A stretch of DNA of 64,000 nt from Roseburia_C amylophila. GTDB taxonomy: Bacteria; Bacillota; Clostridia; Lachnospirales; Lachnospiraceae. This document shows positions 52,110 to 59,812 of this stretch, piece by piece; within the stretch, counting starts at the first letter, position 1, and each line of letters begins with the position of its first letter. Location of the stretch: positions 240,854-304,853 of the forward strand of contig NZ_JAOQKI010000001.1 of the NCBI RefSeq assembly GCF_025567465.1, written 5' to 3'. The notes below the pieces were generated by a model that had not been told where the DNA came from, searched no databases, and was given only the letters and a program-made list of their open reading frames with translations. The position numbers and the translations under genes were made by a program.

Positions 52110-53051
52110 ATGGAAGGTGTAGGAATTGAGAAAATTGTAAAAAAACTGCAGTTAAAGAAATATATTGAGGATATGGAATTAAAGGGACACCGCATCAGAC
52201 TTGCGGATGTAAACCGTCCGGCGTTACAGCTGAGCGGATATTTTGAACATTTCGAGCAGTCCCGTGTACAGATTATCGGTATGGTAGAATATACATACCT
52301 GCAGCATTTGAATGATTCAGAAAAGGACAGCATTTACAGCCGGTTCTTAAAATATGATATACCATGTGTTATTTTCTGCAGGGATTTACAGCCGGATGAC
52401 CTGTTCTTACAGAGGGCAAAGGAAAATAATATTCCGGTATTCGGAACAGGCAGAAGCACATCAGAATTCATGGCGGAGCTGATTTATCTTTTGAGTGAAG
52501 AGCTTGCTCCGTGTATTACCATCCATGGTGTGCTGGTAGACGTTTACGGTGAGGGACTTCTGATTACCGGTGAAAGCGGAATCGGTAAGAGTGAAGCAGC
52601 ACTGGAACTGATTAAGCGGGGACATCGTCTGGTAACAGATGATGTGGTAGAAATCCGTAAAATCAATGAGCATACCTTAACCGGCACATCACCGGATATC
52701 ACCAGATACTTCATTGAGTTAAGAGGTATCGGAATCATTGATGTAAAGACTTTGTTCGGTGTTGAGTGTGTAAAAGAGAAACAGAATATCGACCTTGTAA
52801 TTAAACTGGAAGACTGGAAGAAAGATAATGAGTATGACCGCCTTGGCCTTGAGGAAGAATATACAGAGTTACTTGGAAATAAAGTAGTCTGTCATTCCCT
52901 TCCAATCCGTCCAGGCCGAAATCTCGCAGTTATCTGCGAGGCTGCAGCCGTTAACCACAGACAGAAGAAGATGGGTTACAATGCAGCTCAGGAATTGTAT
53001 CGTCGTGTACAGGCAAATCTGAACAAGAAGGACGACGAGGAAGAAGAGTAA
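52110..53051 (+). CDS. hprK: HPr kinase/phosphorylase
   Basis: 313 residues. Walker A is ITGESGIGKSEAALELIKRG near residue 151, with the catalytic His in HRLVTDDVVEI. The HprK signature is GIGIIDVKTLFGVECVKEKQ, and LPIRPGRNLAVICEAAAVNH follows. It phosphorylates Ser46 of HPr or Crh for carbon catabolite control. A Crh-like protein with Ser46 lies 4 kb downstream (57220). AAGGAG precedes the ATG by seven bases. Confidence 0.96.
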   Translation: MEGVGIEKIVKKLQLKKYIEDMELKGHRIRLADVNRPALQLSGYFEHFEQSRVQIIGMVEYTYLQHLNDSEKDSIYSRFLKYDIPCVIFCRDLQPDDLFLQRAKENNIPVFGTGRSTSEFMAELIYLLSEELAPCITIHGVLVDVYGEGLLITGESGIGKSEAALELIKRGHRLVTDDVVEIRKINEHTLTGTSPDITRYFIELRGIGIIDVKTLFGVECVKEKQNIDLVIKLEDWKKDNEYDRLGLEEEYTELLGNKVVCHSLPIRPGRNLAVICEAAAVNHRQKKMGYNAAQELYRRVQANLNKKDDEEEE

Positions 53052-53067
53052 AAGGAGATTCATTCAT

Positions 53068-54459
53068 ATGGAACGAGAAGTAGCATGGAATCATTACAGT
53101 GAAGAAGAGAAGAAGAAAGTTTTTGAATTTGCAGAAGAGTATCGTAAATTTATATCAGCATGTAAGACAGAAAGAGAATGTGTACGCACTTTTGTAGAGC
53201 GGGCAGAGGCAGCAGGATATCTTGATATAAAGAAAGTGATTGCAGAAGGAATAAAACTGGAATCCGGTGCAAGAGTGTATGCAGATAATAATGGAAAAGC
53301 ACTTGCTATGTTCATTGTAGGAAAGAAACCAATGGAAGAGGGCATGCGGATTCTCGGCGCACATGTGGATTCTCCGAGAATGGATTTAAAACAGAATCCA
53401 TTCTATGAAGATACCGGGCTTGCTATGTTAGATACCCATTATTATGGTGGTGTGAAGAAATACCAGTGGGTAACACTTCCGCTGGCATTGCATGGTGTAG
53501 TGGCAAAGAAAGACGGAAGTGTAGTAGAGGTAAATATTGGAGATAAGCCCGGAGATCCGGTATTTGGTGTCAGTGATTTACTGATTCATCTTGCTGGTGA
53601 GCAGATGGAAAAGAAAGCAGCAAAGGTTATTGAAGGAGAAAACTTAGACCTTCTGATTGGAAGCATTCCGCTTGCAGGTGAAGAAAAAGAAAATGCCAAG
53701 GATACGGTAAAAGAAAATATCCTTGGAATCTTAAAAGAGGAATATGAAATTGAGGAAGAAGATTTCCTGTCCGCAGAGATTGAAGTAGTACCAGCCGGAG
53801 AAGCAAGAGATTATGGACTTGACCGGAGCATGATTATGGGGTACGGACATGATGACAGAGTCTGTGCGTATCCATCCTTTGAGGCAATGCTGGCAAAAAA
53901 TGAAACACCGGAATATACCAGTGTATGTCTTCTGGTAGATAAAGAGGAAATCGGCAGCGTGGGAGCAACCGGGATGCAGTCGAGATTTTTTGAAAATATG
54001 ACAGCAGAAGTGATGGCAGCAGCAGGACAGTATACAGAACTTGCACTGCGTCGTGCATTGCAGAATTCCCATGTATTATCCTCTGATGTCAGTGCGGCAT
54101 TTGACCCCAATTATCCGTCCGTTATGGATAAGAAAAATGCAGCATATTTTGGAAAAGGAATGGTATTTAATAAATATACCGGTTCCAGAGGAAAGTCAGG
54201 TTCTAATGATGCCAGTGCAGAATATGTTGGAAAATTGCGTGCGGTGATGGACGATGGTAATGTATTTTATCAGACTGCAGAATTAGGTAAAGTAGACCAG
54301 GGTGGCGGCGGAACCATCGCGTATATTCTGGCAAATTATGGAATGCAGGTAATTGACAGTGGTGTGGCAGTTTTAAATATGCATGCACCATGGGAAATTA
54401 TCAGTAAAGCAGATTTATATGAAGCATATAAAGGATATGTAGCATTTTTGGCTTCATAG
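53068..54459 (+). CDS. M18-family aminopeptidase
   Basis: 463 residues. Zinc-binding and catalytic motifs include LGAHVDSPRMDLKQNPFY, GYGHDDRVCAYPSFEAML, VDKEEIGSVGATGMQSRF and the C-terminal MHAPWEIISKADLYEAYK. It is a cytoplasmic dinuclear zinc aminopeptidase of the ApeB/aspartyl aminopeptidase type. It lies between hprK and murB with short gaps. Confidence 0.93.
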   Translation: MEREVAWNHYSEEEKKKVFEFAEEYRKFISACKTERECVRTFVERAEAAGYLDIKKVIAEGIKLESGARVYADNNGKALAMFIVGKKPMEEGMRILGAHVDSPRMDLKQNPFYEDTGLAMLDTHYYGGVKKYQWVTLPLALHGVVAKKDGSVVEVNIGDKPGDPVFGVSDLLIHLAGEQMEKKAAKVIEGENLDLLIGSIPLAGEEKENAKDTVKENILGILKEEYEIEEEDFLSAEIEVVPAGEARDYGLDRSMIMGYGHDDRVCAYPSFEAMLAKNETPEYTSVCLLVDKEEIGSVGATGMQSRFFENMTAEVMAAAGQYTELALRRALQNSHVLSSDVSAAFDPNYPSVMDKKNAAYFGKGMVFNKYTGSRGKSGSNDASAEYVGKLRAVMDDGNVFYQTAELGKVDQGGGGTIAYILANYGMQVIDSGVAVLNMHAPWEIISKADLYEAYKGYVAFLAS

Positions 54460-54486
54460 AGAAATAAAAAATGGGAGAAGCAAATT

Positions 54487-55398
54487 GTGAGAGAAGACTG
54501 GATAGAAGCCATTAAGACAATTGTAGATGAAAGCAGAATACGCTTGCAGGAGCCGATGAGCCGTCATACCACATTCCGGATTGGGGGCATGGCAGAGATT
54601 TTTCTGATGCCGACCATCAAAGAGGCAGTGGATGTCATCACATTGTGCAGAGCAAAGAAGATTCCGTATACGATTATTGGAAACGGAAGCAATCTTCTGG
54701 TGGGCGATAAGGGAATTCCCGGAGTGGTCATTGAATTTGGCGCAAATGCTTCTTCCATTGAAGTAAAGGAAAATATGATTCATGCCGAAGCGGGAGCATT
54801 GCTTTCGAAGGTTGCGCACAAGGCACTGGAAGCATCCTTAGGCGGCATGGAATTTGCAGCAGGAATTCCGGGAAGTATCGGAGGTGCAGTTGTGATGAAC
54901 GCCGGTGCTTATGGCGGAGAGATGAAGGATATTTTAGTATCTGCGGATCTTTTGACCAAAGATGGTGAAGTGGTAGAAGTTCCGGTAGAAGAGATTTCTT
55001 TAAGTTACAGACACAGCCGTGTCATGGAGACCGGGGAAGTAGTGCTGGGTGTAACGTTAAAATTAGTATCCGGAGAAAAAGAGAAAATTGAAGCTGTCAT
55101 GCAGGAACTCCGCCAGAAACGGCAGGAGAAGCAGCCGTTGGAATTCCCAAGTGCAGGAAGTACCTTTAAGCGGCCGGAAGGCTATTTTGCCGGAAAGCTG
55201 ATTATGGATGCCGGGTTAAGAGGCTATCGTGTGGGAGATGCCCAGGTATCCGAGAAACATTGTGGCTTTGTTATAAACCGTGGGCAGGCAACTGCAGCAG
55301 AAGTGGAAGAGCTGATGCGCAGGGTGCAGGAAAAAGTAGAACAGGAGTTTCAGGTAAGACTGGAGCCGGAAGTAAGAAGGTTAGGAGAATTTTCATGA
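54487..55398 (+). CDS. murB: UDP-N-acetylenolpyruvoylglucosamine reductase
   Basis: 303 residues, Gram-positive (type II) MurB. FAD contacts are in IIGNGSNLLVGDKGIPGVVI and GIPGSIGGAVVMNAGAYGGE. Catalytic elements are YRHSRV, the Ser of PSAGSTFKRPEG and the C-terminal Glu region. It reduces UDP-GlcNAc-enolpyruvate to UDP-MurNAc in peptidoglycan synthesis. The start is GTG. The stop overlaps rapZ by four bases. Confidence 0.95.
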   Translation: MREDWIEAIKTIVDESRIRLQEPMSRHTTFRIGGMAEIFLMPTIKEAVDVITLCRAKKIPYTIIGNGSNLLVGDKGIPGVVIEFGANASSIEVKENMIHAEAGALLSKVAHKALEASLGGMEFAAGIPGSIGGAVVMNAGAYGGEMKDILVSADLLTKDGEVVEVPVEEISLSYRHSRVMETGEVVLGVTLKLVSGEKEKIEAVMQELRQKRQEKQPLEFPSAGSTFKRPEGYFAGKLIMDAGLRGYRVGDAQVSEKHCGFVINRGQATAAEVEELMRRVQEKVEQEFQVRLEPEVRRLGEFS

Positions 55399-56267
55399 AA
55401 CTGGTAATTCTGACAGGAATGTCCGGGGCTGGAAAGAGTACAGCACTTAAGATGATGGAGGATATCGGATTTTATTGTGTCGATAATCTACCGATTCCGC
55501 TGATTGAAAAGTTTATAGAGTTGGCAGATTTAAGAAATACCGAGCTTCAGAAGGTTGCTGTGGGTGTGGATATCCGAAGCGGACAGGCATTGGAAGATTT
55601 GCAGGATATTCTTGACCACCTGAGAGGTGAAGGAAAAGAATTTGATGTACTGTTTTTGGATGCAGAGGATGGTGTGCTGGTAAAACGTTATAAAGAAACC
55701 AGAAGAAGTCATCCACTGGCAGGAAGCGATCGTGTCGATAAAGGCATCGAAGAAGAAAGAAGAAGATTGGAATTCTTAAAGAAACAGGCAAATTACATTA
55801 TAGATACCAGTCATCTTCTGACCAGAGAATTAAAAACAGAATTAAATAAAATATTTGTAGAGAATCAGGAATTTAAGAATTTATTTATCACAATTTTATC
55901 CTTTGGATTCAAGTATGGAATTCCGGCAGATGCAGATCTGGTGTTTGATGTACGTTTTCTGCCAAATCCCTATTATGTGGAAGGCTTACGCCAAAAGAAT
56001 GGTAATGATAAAGAAATTCAGGATTTTGTGATGCAATATAAGGAAGCCCACGTATTTCTGGATAAATTAGAAGATATGATAAAATTTCTGATACCGAATT
56101 ACATAACAGAGGGGAAGAGCCAGCTGGTAATTGCCATTGGCTGTACCGGAGGCAAGCATCGTTCCGTAACCCTTGCCAATGAATTGTTTAAACGGTTGGA
56201 GAAACAGAAACAGTTTGGAATTAAGATAGAGCATCGTGACATTGAAAAGGATACGATGCGGCACTAG
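55395..56267 (+). CDS. rapZ: RNase adapter / nucleotide-binding protein RapZ (YvcJ)
   Basis: 290 residues. Walker A is LTGMSGAGKSTALKMMEDIG at residues 6-25, with FYCVDNLPIPLIEKF. The C-terminal domain has FGFKYGIPADADLVFDVRFL and IAIGCTGGKHRSVTLANEL. In Bacillus the homologue YvcJ is encoded with whiA and crh, as here. The ATG at 55395 overlaps the murB stop (ATGA). Confidence 0.95.
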   Translation: MKLVILTGMSGAGKSTALKMMEDIGFYCVDNLPIPLIEKFIELADLRNTELQKVAVGVDIRSGQALEDLQDILDHLRGEGKEFDVLFLDAEDGVLVKRYKETRRSHPLAGSDRVDKGIEEERRRLEFLKKQANYIIDTSHLLTRELKTELNKIFVENQEFKNLFITILSFGFKYGIPADADLVFDVRFLPNPYYVEGLRQKNGNDKEIQDFVMQYKEAHVFLDKLEDMIKFLIPNYITEGKSQLVIAIGCTGGKHRSVTLANELFKRLEKQKQFGIKIEHRDIEKDTMRH

Positions 56268-56280
56268 ATGGAGATATGAG

Positions 56281-57198
56281 ATGTCTTTTTCAGGAGAAGT
56301 AAAGGCGGAACTGGAGAAGCATATAAGTAAAAGCAGACACTGCCAGTTAGCAGAACTTGCAGCAATTATAAGTTTTTCCGGAAGAATGATATTGACGGGA
56401 GCAGATCCCAGATTGGAAATTGCAACAGAACATGCCGGATTGGCAAAAAAGTGCTATACGCTTTTGAAGCGGGCATTTGACATCAGTGCAGAGTTATCTG
56501 AACAGAATCCGGGTGTGTTATATATAGAAGAACAGGATGCCATGCGCAGGGTATTAATGGCACTTAAATTTTTGGAAGAGGACGGTTCACTGCATCCGTT
56601 CCGACAGGCAGTAAATGGAATGTTGCTGCAGAAGTCCTGCTGTAGAAGGACATTTGTAAGAGGAGCATTTCTGGCTTCGGGTTCCATGAGTGACCCGCAT
56701 AAATCCTATCATTTTGAAATTGTATGTGCAACGCCACAACAGGCAGAACAGCTCAGGACGGTAATCAGTGACTTTGGCATGGATGCGAAAGTGGTGGAAC
56801 GCAAGAAGCACCATGTGGTATACTTAAAAGAAGGTGCACAGATTGTGGATATGTTAAATATCATGGAAGCACATGTGGCACTGATGAACCTTGAAAATGT
56901 ACGCATTTTGAAAGAGATGCGTAACAGTGTAAACCGGCAGGTAAATTGTGAAACTGCCAATATTAATAAGACAGTGAATGCTGCAGTAAAGCAGATTGAA
57001 GATATTAAGTTTATCCAGGAAAAGGGACGACTGCAGGAATTGCCGGATAATCTTTACGAGATGGCACAGGTACGTTTGGAGCACCCGGAAGCGCCTCTTA
57101 AGGAACTGGGGGCATACTTAAATCCGCCGGTGGGAAAATCCGGTGTGAATCACAGGTTAAGAAAGATAAGTGAAATTGCTGAAAACATGAGAGTATGA
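56281..57198 (+). CDS. whiA: WhiA-family DNA-binding protein
   Basis: 305 residues, MSFSGEVKAELEKHISKSRH. The N-terminal LAGLIDADG-like domain includes CCRRTFVRGAFLASGSMSDP. The C-terminal HTH is PDNLYEMAQVRLEHPEAPLK, with LGAYLNPPVGKSGVNHRLRK. WhiA is involved in cell division and chromosome segregation in Firmicutes. It follows rapZ by 13 bases. Confidence 0.95.
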   Translation: MSFSGEVKAELEKHISKSRHCQLAELAAIISFSGRMILTGADPRLEIATEHAGLAKKCYTLLKRAFDISAELSEQNPGVLYIEEQDAMRRVLMALKFLEEDGSLHPFRQAVNGMLLQKSCCRRTFVRGAFLASGSMSDPHKSYHFEIVCATPQQAEQLRTVISDFGMDAKVVERKKHHVVYLKEGAQIVDMLNIMEAHVALMNLENVRILKEMRNSVNRQVNCETANINKTVNAAVKQIEDIKFIQEKGRLQELPDNLYEMAQVRLEHPEAPLKELGAYLNPPVGKSGVNHRLRKISEIAENMRV

Positions 57199-57219
57199 AA
57201 AGGATGAGGAGGAATACAT

Positions 57220-57474
57220 ATGATGAAGAAAGAGGTGACCATTAAATTTGTTAATGGTGTCGAAGCAAGTCCCATTGCATTGCTTGTTCAGACTGCAAAT
57301 CGTTTTTCCAGCAGTATTTATATTGAATCCGGAGATAAAAAAGTAAATGTGAAGAGCATTATGGGTATGATGTCACTGGCAATGAATTATGAGGATATGG
57401 TAACAGTTGTTACTGAGGGTGAGGACGAGAAGGAAGCCTTGGATACATTGGAACAGTTCCTGTCTGAGGGCTAG
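57220..57474 (+). CDS. crh: Crh-like HPr-family regulatory protein lacking His15
   Basis: 84 residues with an HPr fold. At the phosphotransfer site the family motif GLHARPA is GVEASPI: Glu15 replaces the phosphorylatable His15, and Ser17 replaces Arg17. The regulatory Ser46 is kept in NVKSIMGMMSL. It should not pass phosphate in the PTS but can be phosphorylated by HprK and act with CcpA, like Crh of Bacillus. The position after rapZ and whiA matches crh synteny (yvcK is absent here). Confidence 0.88.
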   Translation: MMKKEVTIKFVNGVEASPIALLVQTANRFSSSIYIESGDKKVNVKSIMGMMSLAMNYEDMVTVVTEGEDEKEALDTLEQFLSEG

Positions 57475-57499
57475 AAGGAAAAGAGAGGTTATGTAAAAA

Positions 57500-58408
57500 A
57501 TGAAAAAGAAATTACTTTTTATATTTAATCCACATTCCGGCAAGGGACTGATTAAGAATAAACTGTTAGAAATTGTAGATATTATGGTAAAGGCAGATTA
57601 TGAAGTAACCATATATCCGACACAGAGCAAAGGGGATGCGCAGAACCATGTCAGAGAAGAAGCGAAGAATTATGATCTGATTGTCTGTAGTGGTGGAGAC
57701 GGTACTTTGGATGAAGCAGTCAGCGGAATGATGGAAAGTGAAGAAAAGACACTGCTTGGTTATATTCCGGCAGGAAGTACCAACGACTTTGCCAATTCTT
57801 TAAGAATACCTAAAAGCATGCTAAAGGCAGCAAATGTAGCGGTAAAGGGAAGAAGGTTTCCGGTAGATATAGGATATTTTAATGGAGATTCATTCGTATA
57901 TGTGGCAGCATTTGGACTGTTTACTGCAGTATCTTATCAGACCAGCCAGCAGTTAAAGAATGTATTAGGACACGCAGCTTATATTTTAGAAGGAATGAAA
58001 CAGCTTTTAGACATTCCGGTCTATAAGATGCGGGTGGAATATGATGATGAGGTATTAGAGGACGAATTTATCTATGGTATGATTACCAATTCTATTTCTG
58101 TGGGGGGATTTAAGAACCTGACAGGTAAAAATGTACTCCTGGATGACGGTGTTTTTGAGGTGACACTGATTAAAGCACCGAAGAATCCACTGGAGTTAAA
58201 TGAGATTATTGCAGCATTAACCAGCCGCAAGGATGATACCGACCTGGTATACTCATTTAAGAGCAGCAATATTAAGTTTTATCCGGAAGAAATTATTCCA
58301 TGGACTTTAGATGGTGAGTTTGGGGGAGACCATAAGGAAGTGGAAATAAGAAATATGCACCAGGCATTGGAGATTATGGTCAAGAATAAAGAAACATCTG
58401 TAAAATGA
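57500..58408 (+). CDS. Diacylglycerol/lipid kinase (DgkB/YegS family)
   Basis: 302 residues. The N-terminal nucleotide-binding domain has FIFNPHSGKGLIKNKLLEIV and CSGGDGTLDEAVSGMMES. GYIPAGSTNDFANSLRIP and a C-terminal beta-sandwich follow. It probably phosphorylates diacylglycerol or a related lipid on the inner face of the membrane. Confidence 0.92.
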   Translation: MKKKLLFIFNPHSGKGLIKNKLLEIVDIMVKADYEVTIYPTQSKGDAQNHVREEAKNYDLIVCSGGDGTLDEAVSGMMESEEKTLLGYIPAGSTNDFANSLRIPKSMLKAANVAVKGRRFPVDIGYFNGDSFVYVAAFGLFTAVSYQTSQQLKNVLGHAAYILEGMKQLLDIPVYKMRVEYDDEVLEDEFIYGMITNSISVGGFKNLTGKNVLLDDGVFEVTLIKAPKNPLELNEIIAALTSRKDDTDLVYSFKSSNIKFYPEEIIPWTLDGEFGGDHKEVEIRNMHQALEIMVKNKETSVK

Positions 58409-58479
58409 TTGTTATATTTTTAACTTTATTTTTGGGAAAAGCCATGGTACAATGAAAAAAAAACAATGGAGGAATCAAA

Positions 58480-59346
58480 ATGTTAGTATCAGCAACAGAA
58501 ATGTTAAAAAAAGCAAAAGCTGGTCATTATGCAGTAGGCCAGTTCAATATCAACAACCTTGAGTGGACAAAATCAATACTGTTAACTGCAGAAGAATTAA
58601 AATCCCCTGTAATTCTTGGTGTATCTGAAGGTGCAGGAAAATATATGACAGGTTTTAAGACCGTTGCAGCTATGGTAAAAGCTATGCATGAAGAACTTGG
58701 AATCACAGTTCCTGTAGCACTTCACTTAGATCATGGAACATACGAAGGATGTTATAAATGTATCAAAGCTGGATTTACATCTATCATGTTTGATGGTTCT
58801 CATTATCCATTTGAAGAGAACCTTGCTAAGTCTACAGAGCTTGTAAATGTAGCTCATCAGCTTGGACTTTCTATCGAGTGCGAGGTTGGTTCCATCGGTG
58901 GAGAAGAAGACGGAGTAGTTGGAATGGGCGAGTGCGCAGATCCTAACGAGTGTAAGACAATCGCTGATCTTGGTGTAGATATGCTTGCAGCAGGTATCGG
59001 TAATATCCACGGAAAATATCCGGCAAACTGGAAAGGACTTTCCTTCGAGACCCTGGACGCTATCCAGCAGAAGACAGGAACTATGCCATTAGTACTTCAC
59101 GGTGGTACAGGAATTCCTGCAGATATGATTAAGAAAGCTATCTCTCTTGGCGTATCTAAGATTAATGTAAATACAGAGTGTCAGTTATCTTTCGCAGATG
59201 CTACACGTAAATATATTGAAGCTGGTAAGGACTTAGAGGGCAAAGGATTTGACCCACGTAAATTATTAGCTCCAGGTGCAGAAGCAATCAAAGCTACTGT
59301 AAAAGAAAAAATGGAATTATTTGGTTCTGTTGGAAAAGCAGAATAA
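58480..59346 (+). CDS. fba: Class II fructose-1,6-bisphosphate aldolase
   Basis: 288 residues. Zinc ligands and active-site motifs are VALHLDHGTYEGCYKCIKAG, IECEVGSIGGEEDG, AAGIGNIHGKYP and LVLHGGTGIPADMIKKAISL, with GVSKINVNTECQL at the phosphate site. It cleaves fructose-1,6-bisphosphate in glycolysis. GGAGG precedes the ATG. Codon use is that of a highly expressed gene. Confidence 0.95.
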   Translation: MLVSATEMLKKAKAGHYAVGQFNINNLEWTKSILLTAEELKSPVILGVSEGAGKYMTGFKTVAAMVKAMHEELGITVPVALHLDHGTYEGCYKCIKAGFTSIMFDGSHYPFEENLAKSTELVNVAHQLGLSIECEVGSIGGEEDGVVGMGECADPNECKTIADLGVDMLAAGIGNIHGKYPANWKGLSFETLDAIQQKTGTMPLVLHGGTGIPADMIKKAISLGVSKINVNTECQLSFADATRKYIEAGKDLEGKGFDPRKLLAPGAEAIKATVKEKMELFGSVGKAE

Positions 59347-59357
59347 GAATGATTTTT

Positions 59358-59387
59358 ATAAGGGCCGCCCGTTGTGGCGGCTCTTAT
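59358..59387 (+). terminator. Terminator of fba
   Basis: ATAAGGGCCGCC/GGCGGCTCTTAT with loop CGTTGT, ending in TTATTACTTT. It starts 12 bases after the fba stop. Confidence 0.8.
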
Positions 59388-59514
59388 TACTTTACAGGAA
59401 ATTGCTGTCCGTGCGGGAAACCACGGAATGCGTACATTAAAAAGCACAGAAGAGGGTACGGAAAAAGTAGTTGCAGATGAGAATGGGTATGCAGTACCGC
59501 CTGGCAGCAACTGA
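59386..59514 (+). pseudogene. Possible 3' remnant of an unidentified gene
   Basis: In one frame the stretch after the fba terminator reads LQEIAVRAGNHGMRTLKSTE and on to GYAVPPGSN before TGA. It has coding-like composition but no start with a ribosome binding site. It may be the tail of a lost gene. Family not recognised; it could also be chance. The remainder of 59515-59812 holds the glnN promoter region and leader. Confidence 0.3.
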
Positions 59515-59673
59515 TTCCGAAACCGGCGATTGATAAAATCGACAAAAAATGTATATTATTTTGCACAAATTTGTAGAATGTATCAAAAATAAAAAAAATA
59601 TAAACTTTGACTTGATTTTTTAGAAAGTTTCATGTATTTTAGATATAGCAGATGAAATGTGCGTGACGAACAA

Positions 59674-59706
59674 GGGTGTTCCAAAGGAATTGGAATGCCC
59701 TTTTTT
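59674..59706 (+). promoter_or_regulatory. Leader terminator of glnN
   Basis: GGGTGTTCC/GGAATGCCC with two further A:T pairs, followed by T6, about 100 bases before glnN. A short upstream hairpin GAAC-AAGGGT-GTTC (59668-59681) overlaps its 5' arm, so the two are mutually exclusive. This suggests attenuation of glnN in response to nitrogen. The pairing is visible; the regulator is inferred. Confidence 0.6.
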
Positions 59707-59812
59707 CTATATCTGGGGAATTACCGGAGGAGAGAAGTCATACATTGATTGCAGAAAATAAAAATCATATTTCTCAGGGGATTTATGGTGAGAGGCAGAA
59801 AGGATGTATAGT

